Below are positions 1 through 7,693 of a stretch of DNA of 23,273 bases, in pieces (positions within the stretch are counted from its first letter, which is position 1; each line of letters opens with the position of its first letter). Source of the DNA: Mycobacterium sp. 050128 (GTDB taxonomy: Bacteria; Actinomycetota; Actinomycetes; Mycobacteriales; Mycobacteriaceae); NCBI RefSeq assembly GCF_036409155.1, contig NZ_JAZGLW010000012.1, positions 1-23,273 on the forward strand, read 5' to 3'. Position numbers and translations under genes: made by a program. The notes under the pieces were generated by a model. That model was not told the origin of the DNA and did not search any database. It saw nothing but the letters and a program-made list of their open reading frames with translations.

Positions 1-26
1 ATTCAATGAGAAACGTCGCGATCGAA

Positions 27-90
27 ATTCTCATCCAATCTGGGGCAATGCAGGTCAGACTAGTAAATGTGCCCCAGATTCAATGAGAAC
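27..90. repeat. Imperfect inverted repeat at the left edge
   Basis: Arms at 27-47 and 70-90 are reverse complements at 18 of 21 positions; the right arm begins TGCCCCAGATT and ends near ATGAGAAC. Part of the right arm (ATTCAATGAGAA) also recurs as a direct copy at 1-12. This could be the end of a lost mobile element or a protein-binding site. No transposase or integrase reading frame is present next to it, so the nature of the repeat is open. Confidence 0.5.
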
Positions 91-195
91 GGACACCGGT
101 TCTCCTATAGACTTCGGCACGGAGGTATTCACTGTCCCGGTGCAGCATGGAGCTCGGCGACGCCGATGCCCAAGACGCCTTCAAGGCCGACCTGC

Positions 196-1215
196 TTAGC
201 CCTTCGGGCGCAGAACGGTTTGTGCCACAGAGGATATAGCCGCAGCTGAACGATCGATGTCGTCGTCGGTTGTCGCCCAGTTCACTATCGGTATCCGCAG
301 TACGCACTGGCCCTGCCAGATCATCCCGCCTAGCCAGCAGGTTCCGTCGCGCTGGATGGCAGACAGGGCGGCCCGGTTGGCGTCATCTCCGCCTGGAAGT
401 CGCACCAGCACTTGGTTGAGGACGACGTCGTTGACAATCGACGGCGCCGGGGATGGCCGCCAGCCGCTTAGCCATGCGCCGGGCTTGGGCGCAGTTACGT
501 TCGATCAATTCGGCGACACCGGCGCGGCCCGGTGATCGGATGGCGGCGTAGATGGGCACCGCCCGGGCGCGGCGGGAGCTTTCGGCCACGTAGTTGGTGT
601 TGTCACGCTGACCGGAATCGATCACGTAGTAGCGCCCGTCCGCCAATCGCATGGCGGCGACGTGCGCCTCAGCGTCGGCAACGATGGCCATCCCCGCGTC
701 ATGGGGCACGTTGAGCCATTTGTGGGCGTCAACGGCCCAAGAGTCGGCGCGCTGGACACAGCGGGTGAGGTGTTGGGTGGCCCGTGCAGCAGCTGCCCAC
801 GGGCCGAATGCCCCGTCGATGTGTAGCCAGGCGTTGTGGGTGGTGCAGGCGTCGGCGATCGGTTCGAAGGCATCGAATGCGCCAGTGGCTACGTTTCCGG
901 CCTGGGCGCACACGATCGTGGGTTCCTCTGCCTGGGCGAGCGCGTCGACGAGTGCCTCGGGTTTCGTCCGGCCCTGGTCGTCGGTGCCGATGCGGAGGGG
1001 TGTGTTGGCACCCAGACCGAGCAGGCGCAGGGCGGTGTCGATGGCGGGGTTAGCGTGCTCACCGCACAGGATGCGTAGCGGCGGTGCGCCGATGAGCGCA
1101 CCTTTTCCACGTCCCAGCCGGCCCGGGCCAGCATCGCGTGGCGGGCTGCGGCCAGGCAGGTGGCGTTGGCGCCTTGACCCCCGGTGACAAAGCCGACGCT
1201 CGATGTGGCTCGCAA
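196..1215 (-). pseudogene. Frameshifted, 5'-truncated PLP-dependent decarboxylase
   Basis: Remnant of a group II pyridoxal-phosphate decarboxylase (glutamate / aromatic-amino-acid decarboxylase superfamily). Three consecutive reading frames carry family sequence in the right order. From 1215 to about 1105 comes the PLP-phosphate region (FVTGGQGANATCLAAARH). From about 1100 to 445 a second frame holds the cofactor lysine motif (AVDAHKWLNVPHDAG). From about 445 to 196 a third frame holds the C-terminal domain (GGMIWQGQCVLRIPIVNW). This gives frameshifts near 1100 and 445. The N-terminal roughly 100 residues expected before the TGG motif are not found upstream of 1215, so the gene is also truncated. 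It cannot make an intact enzyme as written. Family assignment is firm; the original substrate cannot be told. Confidence 0.85.
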
Positions 1216-1866
1216 TGCTGGTCTGCGTTGCCGCGGGCGCGTCAGTTAGAGCAAGATATGCGAGCTACGCGCGAAAGCCACAATCAGCCGAATATCTACG
1301 CTCGCCCGCGCCATTCTCGACGACGTGTTAAATCCTTGGCGTCCAACCGTTTCACGCTATCTGAGTGTCCTCGAACTACGAGTTGGACGCGTACAGTCTC
1401 GGCAGTAGCTCGCACTACGATAGCCTACCCCCCTATAGTAGTAGCGGCGAACAGTCGCTAAATCCTACAAAATCCATGAACGAGGCGGTGCGCCAGTGTC
1501 TTTGGTCATGCGAGAGCGGGAACCTACTGAAGCCCTAGACTGCAGTCTCGCGAATGTTCGATCTGCGATGGTCGCGCAAAGTGTGTCGGCGGGGTCGGAA
1601 AGACACCTCGGGTCTTGCCGCAGAACCGGTCGTCATATCCGCTCCCCCGCCGAGGCTGCCGCGGCTCGGGCCATGGTGGCGACCGGCAATCATAGGCGGC
1701 TCTGTTCGAAGCCGACGCGCTCGCGCAGAGCTGATGAAGTGGGCGGAGTAAGCAACGTGCTCAGGCATATCGAGCAAGTTATCGGCCAGAATTGGAGCGT
1801 TGCAATTCAATGTCTGGGTGAAACAGACACCTGCACAGGGTATGTCGCGGCGCCAGACCGGGTGCT
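1216..1866. other. Intergenic region upstream of copCD
   Basis: No recognisable gene. A degenerate copper-box-like 15-mer lies at 1426-1440: an intact TACCCC half, then three bases, then ATAGTA, matching the expected GGGGTA half only at its last three bases. An open frame of 124 codons (1496-1870, +) has no family resemblance that I can see. Its TGA overlaps the GTG start of copCD (GTGA), which could be translational coupling or chance. Confidence 0.4.
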
Positions 1867-3294
1867 GTGACCACCTGGCTGCGCCGCCTGATAGCCGGTG
1901 CTGGCGTCGCCGCCGCGCTGGCGGTGGCCGGCGTAGGCGCGGGCGTTGCGTGGGCGCACCCAACTTTGGTGTCGGCTGACCCGGCAAGCCAATCCACTGT
2001 GAGTGTCTCGCCCGCGTCGATCACCTTATTTTTCAACGAGGCCGTGACTTGCGCGCCCGACGCGATCACCCTGCTCGACGGCTCGGGACGGCAGGTGCCG
2101 GTAGGAGCGGCGCGCAGCGAGCGCGACGGTACTGCAATGACGACAAAGCCCCAGCGTCCTCTTGTGCCGGGCGTCTATACCGTGCGGTGGCGAGTGACCG
2201 GCAGCGACGGAGATGAGACCGAAGAGGAATTCAGTTTCGCGGTCGGAGTCACCGGGACTCCGGGTCTGGGCCGGCGCGCGAACACCGGTCCGGACTGGGA
2301 TACAGGCCTGCTTCGGTGGCTGCTGCTCACCGGGTTAGCCATCGCCGTGGGCAGCCTGGTCGCACAGCGCGCCACCGACGCCGTCCGCCAGGAGCAGCCC
2401 GCACTCCCCCGGCTGCCCTCGTGGGTGCCTGCGGGCGTGGCCTTGGCACTGGTGGCGGTGATCGGTCTGTTGATACAGCGCGTTAGCGATGCTGGCGCCT
2501 TCGCTGCGGTATGGCAGGGCCGCGCTGGGGCCGTTTTGCTGGTGCAAGGAGCAGGTCTCGTGACCGCGGCCGCTTTTGCCAAATTTGGCCGCTGGGCTCT
2601 TGCGCCGCTAGCTATTGTCATTGCGGCGGAGGGCATCCGTTCGCACGCCACCATTAATCACGGGCTCTGGGGAGCGGTACTCGTAGGCGTGCATCTGGCC
2701 GCCGTCACGGTGTGGGTGGGTGCGCTGCTACACACCACTCGAGCCGTCCTGGCGTGGCGACACCAAGGGGTAGCGGCGCGCTCGGTGATGACGGGCTACG
2801 TCCGAATAGCCCTGTGGTCCTATCTACTTGTCGTCGCCACCGGGATCCTCACTGCGTTAGCCGTCGTCTCACTACCTCAGCTGATATCGACGACCTACGG
2901 GCGGGTGTTACTGATCAAATTGAGCCTCGTGGCGGCCGCATCGTTGACGGCTCTGGCGGGTCGGCTCATTCACCGTGAAAATATGCGAATCTCGTTGCTA
3001 GGCAACATTATACGTGTCGAGACTGGGTTGCTGGCCGTAGTGCTCGCCACCAGCGCTCTTTTGATTTCCACGCCGCCCCCCAGCGGCCAAGCACACCTCA
3101 CAGAGCCGCAGCCCGCGTCGCCACCCCGCCATGAGCCGGTGGTCCCTGTCGCACCTAGCCCGACCGCCGACGCTCCGCGGAAACCGCCCGCCAGCACGAT
3201 CGCCCCCTGCACGAAACCATTCTGTGGGCCCGGTCTGACGGTTAGGCGAGAAACTTCCCATCGACGTCGATCCGGCGTAACCGGTCCTAGCTAG
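1867..3294 (+). CDS. CopC-CopD fusion, copper import/resistance membrane protein
   Basis: A 475-residue protein combining a periplasmic CopC domain and a CopD membrane domain, the architecture of YcnJ-like and actinobacterial CopCD proteins, which bind copper outside the membrane and move or buffer it. A signal peptide (residues 1-30, ending AWA) is followed directly by His31 in HPTLVSADPA. This is the N-terminal histidine that ligates copper in CopC proteins once exposed by cleavage. The CopC beta-sandwich runs to about residue 128 (EEFSFAVGV). About eight hydrophobic segments follow between roughly 147 and 400, then a Pro-rich tail holding CTKPFC. The start is GTG without a clear Shine-Dalgarno sequence, and only a poor copper-box-like site lies upstream. 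Family certain; direction of transport not decidable from sequence. Confidence 0.88.
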   Translation: MTTWLRRLIAGAGVAAALAVAGVGAGVAWAHPTLVSADPASQSTVSVSPASITLFFNEAVTCAPDAITLLDGSGRQVPVGAARSERDGTAMTTKPQRPLVPGVYTVRWRVTGSDGDETEEEFSFAVGVTGTPGLGRRANTGPDWDTGLLRWLLLTGLAIAVGSLVAQRATDAVRQEQPALPRLPSWVPAGVALALVAVIGLLIQRVSDAGAFAAVWQGRAGAVLLVQGAGLVTAAAFAKFGRWALAPLAIVIAAEGIRSHATINHGLWGAVLVGVHLAAVTVWVGALLHTTRAVLAWRHQGVAARSVMTGYVRIALWSYLLVVATGILTALAVVSLPQLISTTYGRVLLIKLSLVAAASLTALAGRLIHRENMRISLLGNIIRVETGLLAVVLATSALLISTPPPSGQAHLTEPQPASPPRHEPVVPVAPSPTADAPRKPPASTIAPCTKPFCGPGLTVRRETSHRRRSGVTGPS

Positions 3295-3460
3295 CGACCG
3301 CCGACGTCGAATCGGAGTGGTCGATGCGCAGCGTATGGCACACCTGTTGGGGTAGCTGAGTTCAGGGTGTGACGACCGATCGGCTGATTTGCACGTCGGA
3401 TTAGCGCCCAGTTAGATCCAATGCGCCGCAGGAATGTTCACTCAAGATGGCGAGTCGTGT

Positions 3461-3500
3461 CTGTTGCATACCCCCCGGGGGTGATATTATCACCACCATC
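3461..3500 (+). promoter_or_regulatory. Copper box 1 and probable leaderless promoter of lpqS copy 1
   Basis: The operator-like dyad TACCCC-CCG-GGGGTG lies at 3469-3483, one mismatch from perfect symmetry. A -10-like TATTAT follows at 3485-3490, and a weak -35-like CTGTTG lies at 3461-3466, so a repressor on the box would cover the promoter spacer. The ATG at 3501 is only 10 nt beyond the -10 and has no Shine-Dalgarno sequence, so the transcript is probably leaderless. The box resembles RicR/CsoR sites known from mycobacteria; the cognate repressor is likely the one encoded at 14837-15142. Confidence 0.75.
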
Positions 3501-3929
3501 ATGACTTCCCGGGGAGCCCGCTTTCGGCTGTGGCTGCGCTATGTAAGCGCAGTCGCTGTGCTCTTTTGGGCGGTGAGCCTCGGCGCTGGGTGCCACTTCG
3601 TTCATATGACTAGCGCGGCGCCGGCGGTGGCGTCCACGTCGCCAACCCAGGCAGGCCACGAAACGAGCGGCGTCACGGCGTCCCAGGTGTCGAACGCGCA
3701 CGCATCGACGCCGATCGTCGGCGGATGCCTACTCATACTTCGGACGTCACCGACAACGGACGCGGCTGGGCTTGTCCTCGCTGCCGCAGTCGCGGCTTTG
3801 GCTGGCGTAATGGCAGGGTCAGCCATACCGCCTACGCGCGGACCGCCTCCTTCTTTTCACGCCTTAAACGCCATTAGAGGCCGTTCGGGCCGAAGTATTT
3901 TGATCCAATTCTGTACCGCTCGTATCTGA
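3501..3929 (+). CDS. lpqS: LpqS-like copper-regulated envelope protein, copy 1
   Basis: A 142-residue secreted or membrane-associated protein. The N-terminus is basic and then hydrophobic (RYVSAVAVLFWAVSLGAGC), ending in a cysteine near residue 33; this resembles a lipobox but lacks the usual Leu at -3. A His/Thr/Ser-rich linker, a second hydrophobic stretch (about 86-108) and an ARGPP-like segment (TRGPPP) follow. The protein ends with GRSILIQFCTARI, close to the C-terminus that I recall for M. tuberculosis LpqS (RicR regulon). Start at 3501 is chosen because the copper box and -10 end just before it; an upstream in-frame ATG at 3447 would put the box inside the gene. It heads the lpqS-dao-DUF4396 unit and has an inverted paralogue at 19953-20387. 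The biochemical role of LpqS is not established. Confidence 0.72.
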   Translation: MTSRGARFRLWLRYVSAVAVLFWAVSLGAGCHFVHMTSAAPAVASTSPTQAGHETSGVTASQVSNAHASTPIVGGCLLILRTSPTTDAAGLVLAAAVAALAGVMAGSAIPPTRGPPPSFHALNAIRGRSGRSILIQFCTARI

Positions 3930-3990
3930 TAGGTCAGCCCTCAAGCTGTTGCGCTGAATGCTTCGGCTCGTTGGTGTTGTCCGAATCCGT

Positions 3991-4009
3991 CGCCGCGCAG
4001 ATCGCGGCG
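3991..4009 (+). promoter_or_regulatory. Hairpin upstream of dao copy 1
   Basis: Perfect inverted repeat CGCCGCG-cagat-CGCGGCG (7-bp stem, 5-nt loop) ending 22 nt before the dao ATG. The paralogous module carries a hairpin of the same stem and loop size at the same place (19805-19823) but with a different sequence, which suggests that the structure is what is kept. There is no T-tract, so it is unlikely to be a simple terminator; it may affect dao translation or processing between lpqS and dao. Confidence 0.5.
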
Positions 4010-4031
4010 TTGAAACAGAAACGAGAAATTC

Positions 4032-5201
4032 ATGAGTTTTGTCGCGTCTAGCTTCCAGGGTCAAGCAGCGGCGAGAGCCGGGTTGGTGACGGCACGCAAG
4101 GACCAGCCAGGTGCGTTGGTCATTGGTGCCGGAGTGAGCGGGTGGACCACCGCGTTGGTGCTGGCTCGCCAGGGCTGGCGAGTCGCTGTGGTCGCCGACC
4201 GGTTCGGCTCCGACACGGTGTCGACAGTGGCCGGTGCGCTGTGGGAATGGCCTCCCTCGGTGTGCGGCCGCCATCACGATGACCAGGCTGTGCTTGCCCG
4301 TTCAGCCGGTTGGGCAATGCATTCCTATGAGCGTTTCATGAGGCTTGCCGCCGATCCGCGCACCGGGGTAAGTCTTCGGCCCGCGGTCTTCTACTTCTCC
4401 CGCTCCGTGCGCGAGGATCCGGCCGAGTTGGAGAAAATGCTCGAGCTCGAAAAGTATGTACCGGGGTTCGCGCATGACGCCGCACTGATCGAAGCCCACG
4501 GTGTCAACCCGAACGCCGGGGTCGTCGACGCGTATTCGCATTTGGCACCCACCATCAATACCGACAGGTACCTGACCTGGCTGGCCAGCCAAGCCGAGGC
4601 CGAGGGTGTCAAGGCCATCCGGGCCAGTATCTCCGGTCCGCTCGAGGAACACGAGGATCGGTTGCTTTCCGAATACGGAGCTGACCTCATCGTCAACTGC
4701 AGCGGCCTGGGAGCGCGTCAGCTGGCCGGCGACCTGGCCATGGACCCGCACCGTGGAGCGCTGTTGCGTGTGATCAACGACGGGTCGTCGATACCACCGG
4801 TGACGGCGGCCCATGCGGTAGCCAACAACACCGGTAGCGACGACCAGAACATGGTCTTCATCGTGCCGCGTGGAGCTGACCGGCTGTTGCTGGGTGGGCT
4901 CGTCCAACCCGGTGAATACGACACGAACCTCACCCTGGATTACCCGCCGCTGCGCGAGATGCTCGAGCGTTGCACAGAGTTCCTGCCGATTTTGCGCGGT
5001 GCCCGGCTGGATCCGGTCGATCCTCTGCGGGTGGGGTTGCGGCCGTTCCGTGAAGGAGGTGTGCGACTCGAAATGCAGCCTGGCACTCGGATCGTGCACA
5101 ACTACGGTCACGGAGGTGCGGGCGTGACTTTGTCGTGGGGTTGTGCTCACGACGTTGCCGACCTAGCCGGCGCGATGCTAGTGCGGGAGGCTGCCGTCTG
5201 A
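4032..5201 (+). CDS. FAD-dependent D-amino-acid oxidase, copy 1
   Basis: A 389-residue flavoprotein of the DAO/DASPO family, which oxidises D-amino acids to 2-oxo acids with release of ammonia and hydrogen peroxide. The FAD-binding Rossmann motif GAGVSG is at residues 32-37. The VWEWPPSV-like segment (LWEWPPSVCG), the GLRPFREGGVRLE segment with the substrate-binding arginine, and the family signature around HNYGHGGAG (from His356) with TLSWGCA are all present. No signal peptide is seen, so it should be cytoplasmic. The paralogue at 18552-19784 starts at a point equal to GTG 4086, so the true start may be there rather than at ATG 4032. It sits between lpqS (102 nt upstream) and a DUF4396 gene, downstream of a copper box. 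Family certain; the substrate (D-amino acid type or D-aspartate) is not decidable. Confidence 0.9.
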   Translation: MSFVASSFQGQAAARAGLVTARKDQPGALVIGAGVSGWTTALVLARQGWRVAVVADRFGSDTVSTVAGALWEWPPSVCGRHHDDQAVLARSAGWAMHSYERFMRLAADPRTGVSLRPAVFYFSRSVREDPAELEKMLELEKYVPGFAHDAALIEAHGVNPNAGVVDAYSHLAPTINTDRYLTWLASQAEAEGVKAIRASISGPLEEHEDRLLSEYGADLIVNCSGLGARQLAGDLAMDPHRGALLRVINDGSSIPPVTAAHAVANNTGSDDQNMVFIVPRGADRLLLGGLVQPGEYDTNLTLDYPPLREMLERCTEFLPILRGARLDPVDPLRVGLRPFREGGVRLEMQPGTRIVHNYGHGGAGVTLSWGCAHDVADLAGAMLVREAAV

Positions 5202-5274
5202 GACGGCCGTGGCGAGGCCGCCGAAAGTGCCGGCGGAAGTTCGTTGTTCGATCGATGGGGAAAGGACCAAGATA

Positions 5275-6015
5275 ATGATGATGATGGCTATGCCCGCCCC
5301 AGAGTGGGTGACGGTATTGGGCTGGGTGGTGACGAGCGTCGGGGTGGTGCTGGCCGGTGTCATTCTCGCCGACATCTATGTTGGCGGTCATCGGCAGCCC
5401 GTACCCGCGATGGAGGCCGTGTGGCCGATCACCGCGATTTATGCCGGCCCGTTCGCATTGTGGGCCTACTACGGTTGGGGCCGACCAGCGACCCGGAAAT
5501 GGCAACGGCAACACGGGGAACCGCCTCGGTTGGGTTTTCCCGCGACGGTCGCAGTTGCCACTATTCCCGGTGGCGCCGCGTCAATGATTGGGCACGCGAT
5601 CGCCATGCCGCTGGTGATGTGGACCGGCATGACCATCGCACACCAGGCGGTGTGGCCGATGATCTTGCTGATTGCGGCGTTCGCCCTGCCGGTGCTGATT
5701 GTCTTCGAATACCACTGGCTCTCACGCACCGGCTCAGCGCCGACCGTCGGTCAGCGGCTGCGGGCCGCATCACTGATCTCGACGCTCGCGATTCTTGCGT
5801 TCGACGTGGGCATGGGCGCCTCGATGCTGCTTGTGGCCTTTGTATTGAAGTATTCGGGCACGTCGATGGCGCTGTGGCTGATCATGTGGGCCGGCATGTG
5901 GCTGGGCTTCGCGACTGCCTATCCCGTGGTGTGGTGGTGGCTCAAGAAGGATGCAACCGCGTCGCTGAGCCCGGCCGAGATCACCGACACAGAGCTAGTT
6001 GAGAGAGCACGCTAG
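5275..6015 (+). CDS. DUF4396 family membrane protein
   Basis: A 246-residue integral membrane protein with about six hydrophobic segments. After a short N-terminal helix (11-34) comes a PAMEAVWPITAIYAGPFALW segment (44-63), and then the core with GHAIAMPLVM (106-115), FEYHWLS (144-150), FDVGMGASML (176-185) and GMWLGFATAYPVVWWWLKK (207-225). These match what I recall of DUF4396. The function is unknown; members often occur next to copper or other metal genes. The start ATG 5275 follows an AAAGGA-type ribosome site, and an earlier in-frame start (GTG 5209) adds a segment unlike the paralogue. A broken paralogue follows dao copy 2 at 18265-18555, so lpqS-dao-DUF4396 is an inherited unit. Confidence 0.75.
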   Translation: MMMMAMPAPEWVTVLGWVVTSVGVVLAGVILADIYVGGHRQPVPAMEAVWPITAIYAGPFALWAYYGWGRPATRKWQRQHGEPPRLGFPATVAVATIPGGAASMIGHAIAMPLVMWTGMTIAHQAVWPMILLIAAFALPVLIVFEYHWLSRTGSAPTVGQRLRAASLISTLAILAFDVGMGASMLLVAFVLKYSGTSMALWLIMWAGMWLGFATAYPVVWWWLKKDATASLSPAEITDTELVERAR

Positions 6016-6112
6016 CTCAAAACCGTTGCTGTCGGCGCTGCCAACAGGGTCGATGTGTTCGATCGGTAACTCGGCCGCCACAGCAGTACCGAGCAGAAGG
6101 AGGGTGAAGGTT

Positions 6113-6874
6113 ATGCGTCGATCGGTTCGTTATCTCGCCGTTGTGGTCGCCCTCGCGGTGACGGCCGCGGCCCGCCCCCCGATTTTCAGTTCGGCGGCCG
6201 TCCCCTCCCCTGACGCGGCACCGCGCGTGGCCGAGATCCTTCCCTCCAATGGAGCGCTGGTAGGAGTCGCACACCCAGTAGTGGTGATCTTCACCGCGGC
6301 GGTGCCGGCGACTGATCGCGCCGCGATCGAGCGGACCATCCGCGTCACGTCACCGGGTAACATCACCGGTCGCTTCGAGTGGGTCGATGACCATGTCGTG
6401 CAGTGGGTTCCGGTTCGCTACTGGCCCGCTCACTCCCATGTCACGGTAAGCGTGCACGAGCTGGGTACGGGATTCGACACCGGCGATGCGCTGCTGGGGG
6501 TGGCCAGTATCTCTGCACACACCTTCACCGTCAGCAGGAACGGAGAGGTACTTCGGACCATGCCCGCATCGCTGGGCAAGGCCAGCCGCCCGACCCCGGT
6601 CGGCACCTTCACGGTGCTGGAAAAGCAACGCAGTGTAGTGATGGATTCGCGAACCATCGGTATCCCGCTGGACTCTTCAGAGGGTTACAAGCTCACCGTT
6701 GAGTACGCGGTGCGAGTCACCTGGGGCGGCGTGTATGTGCACTCAGCACCCTGGTCAGTCACCTCTCAGGGAAACTCCAATGTCAGCCACGGATGCATCA
6801 ACCTCAGCCCCGACAACGCCGCGTGGTATTTCGAACGCGTCACTATCGGCGATCCCGTGCAAGTCGTCGCATAG
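6113..6874 (+). CDS. Secreted L,D-transpeptidase (YkuD family)
   Basis: A 253-residue exported enzyme that forms 3-3 peptidoglycan cross-links, which involve D-amino-acid residues of the stem peptide. A signal-type N-terminus (RRSVRYLAVVVALAVTAAA) leads into an Ig-like domain (about 40-135) and then the YkuD domain. The catalytic signature is complete: His210 in VHSAPWS and Ser225-His226-Gly227-Cys228 in SHGCINLSP, with nucleophile Cys228. The length fits the smaller mycobacterial Ldt enzymes. The start is ATG 6113, which has a strong AAGGAGGG at 6097-6104. It lies 97 nt after the DUF4396 gene on the same strand and may share its transcript. No terminator is visible after it. Assignment is firm; which Ldt subtype is not decided. 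Confidence 0.9.
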   Translation: MRRSVRYLAVVVALAVTAAARPPIFSSAAVPSPDAAPRVAEILPSNGALVGVAHPVVVIFTAAVPATDRAAIERTIRVTSPGNITGRFEWVDDHVVQWVPVRYWPAHSHVTVSVHELGTGFDTGDALLGVASISAHTFTVSRNGEVLRTMPASLGKASRPTPVGTFTVLEKQRSVVMDSRTIGIPLDSSEGYKLTVEYAVRVTWGGVYVHSAPWSVTSQGNSNVSHGCINLSPDNAAWYFERVTIGDPVQVVA

Positions 6875-7131
6875 CGGGCCGATGTCCAGAAGCCCCTACC
6901 CGCACCCCCACCAACCCCCACCAACAGCACGCAGCACCAACCACCCGATTACACGAGGTCCGCCTTCACGACAGCTAACGGCCAACGAGCAATGCTGCGC
7001 TAAGTACGAAACCAATAAGACCAGCCCGCGACCCCAATCGCCAGGTCCTGCCCTGGGAGCGCCTATATATTGCCGAGGCTGGGGCCGCGCGCGTGCGGCC
7101 AAGATCGGCCGTCGTGGTCGGATACCCGACA
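6875..7131. other. Intergenic region, nothing recognised
   Basis: C-rich, low-complexity sequence (repeated CCCCCACCAA-type runs near 6900-6930) and no convincing gene, repeat or hairpin. The promoter of the blaI-like gene begins at its right end. Confidence 0.5.
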
Positions 7132-7174
7132 TTGTGTGTGCACCATAGTTTAATCTACTATGCACGTACGTAGT
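7132..7174 (+). promoter_or_regulatory. Promoter of blaI with operator site A
   Basis: A -35-like TTGTGT at 7132-7137 is 18 nt from a -10-like TACTAT at 7156-7161. The dyad CTAC-N11-GTAG (7155-7173) lies over the -10. Read on the minus strand it is CTACGTAC-N7-GTAG, the same sequence as at 8559-8577 and 11148-11166. Its position fits autorepression by the downstream BlaI-type protein. Confidence 0.65.
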
Positions 7175-7222
7175 TGAGTACATCGCGCGGTGTGGGATGC
7201 GGGGCCGGTGGGAGGCGTGACG

Positions 7223-7600
7223 GTGCGGGTGCGCGGGTTCGGAGAGTTGGAAGCCGTGGTGATCGACCGCATCTGGGACCGGGATGGAGCGACGAGCGTC
7301 CGCGAAATTTTCGACGAGCTGGCTGCCCAACGCGAGATCGCCTACACCACCGTCATGTCAACCATGGACAACCTGCACACCAAAGGGTGGCTGGCGCGTG
7401 AACGAGACGGCAAGGCCTACCGGTACTGGCCGACGTTGACCCGCGAGCAGCACAGTGCCCGGCTTATGCGTGAGGCGCTCGACGGCGGGGGGCGCGCCGA
7501 GCTGGTGCTTAGCCACTTCCTCGAACAGATCAGCCCAGAAGAATCCGCGCGGTTGCGTGCTGCGTTGCAGCGGCTGCCCAGACGACGCCGACGCAAGTAA
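7223..7600 (+). CDS. blaI: BlaI/MecI-type winged-helix repressor
   Basis: A 125-residue transcriptional repressor of the BlaI/MecI/CopY family. These dimers bind CTAC/GTAG-like dyads; in M. tuberculosis BlaI controls beta-lactamase and ATP-synthase-linked genes. The winged-helix domain covers about residues 1-75: FGELEAVVIDRIW, then TSVREIFDELAAQREIAYTTVMSTMDNLHTKGWL (recognition helix around TTVMSTMDNL), then a wing with RERDGKAYRYWP. The C-terminal dimerisation helices (75-115) end in a basic tail (RRRRRK). GTG 7223 is chosen because GGAGG lies 7 nt before it; GTG 7217 and 7190 are alternatives. No blaR sensor-protease or beta-lactamase gene is in the window, so the signal that removes it from DNA is unknown. 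It lacks the Cys-rich C-terminus of copper-sensing CopY. Confidence 0.85.
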   Translation: MRVRGFGELEAVVIDRIWDRDGATSVREIFDELAAQREIAYTTVMSTMDNLHTKGWLARERDGKAYRYWPTLTREQHSARLMREALDGGGRAELVLSHFLEQISPEESARLRAALQRLPRRRRRK

Positions 7601-7693
7601 ACCATGCCGGGCCCAGGGGCTCTGCCTGCAGCATGTCGAATATGGCTGCCTTGCAGTGGCATTGGTGCGAAGTGACTTCGCGTTCGTCGGCGG

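Noticed and set aside
1426..1440. Sixth copper box upstream of copCD
   Set aside because: Only the TACCCC half is intact; the other half (ATAGTA) matches three of six bases and the site is over 400 nt from the gene.
1496..1870. 124-codon ORF overlapping the copCD start by GTGA
   Set aside because: No recognisable motif and Arg/Ser-rich composition; the overlap may be chance. Recorded only within the intergenic entry.
4302..5150. Long antisense ORF of 282 codons inside dao copy 1
   Set aside because: A shadow of a high-GC coding frame; no family sequence, and the plus-strand DAO is certain.
5244..6002. Overlapping 252-codon frame in the DUF4396 gene
   Set aside because: Arg/Asp/His-rich alternate frame; the 5275 frame has membrane helices and family motifs and a paralogue.
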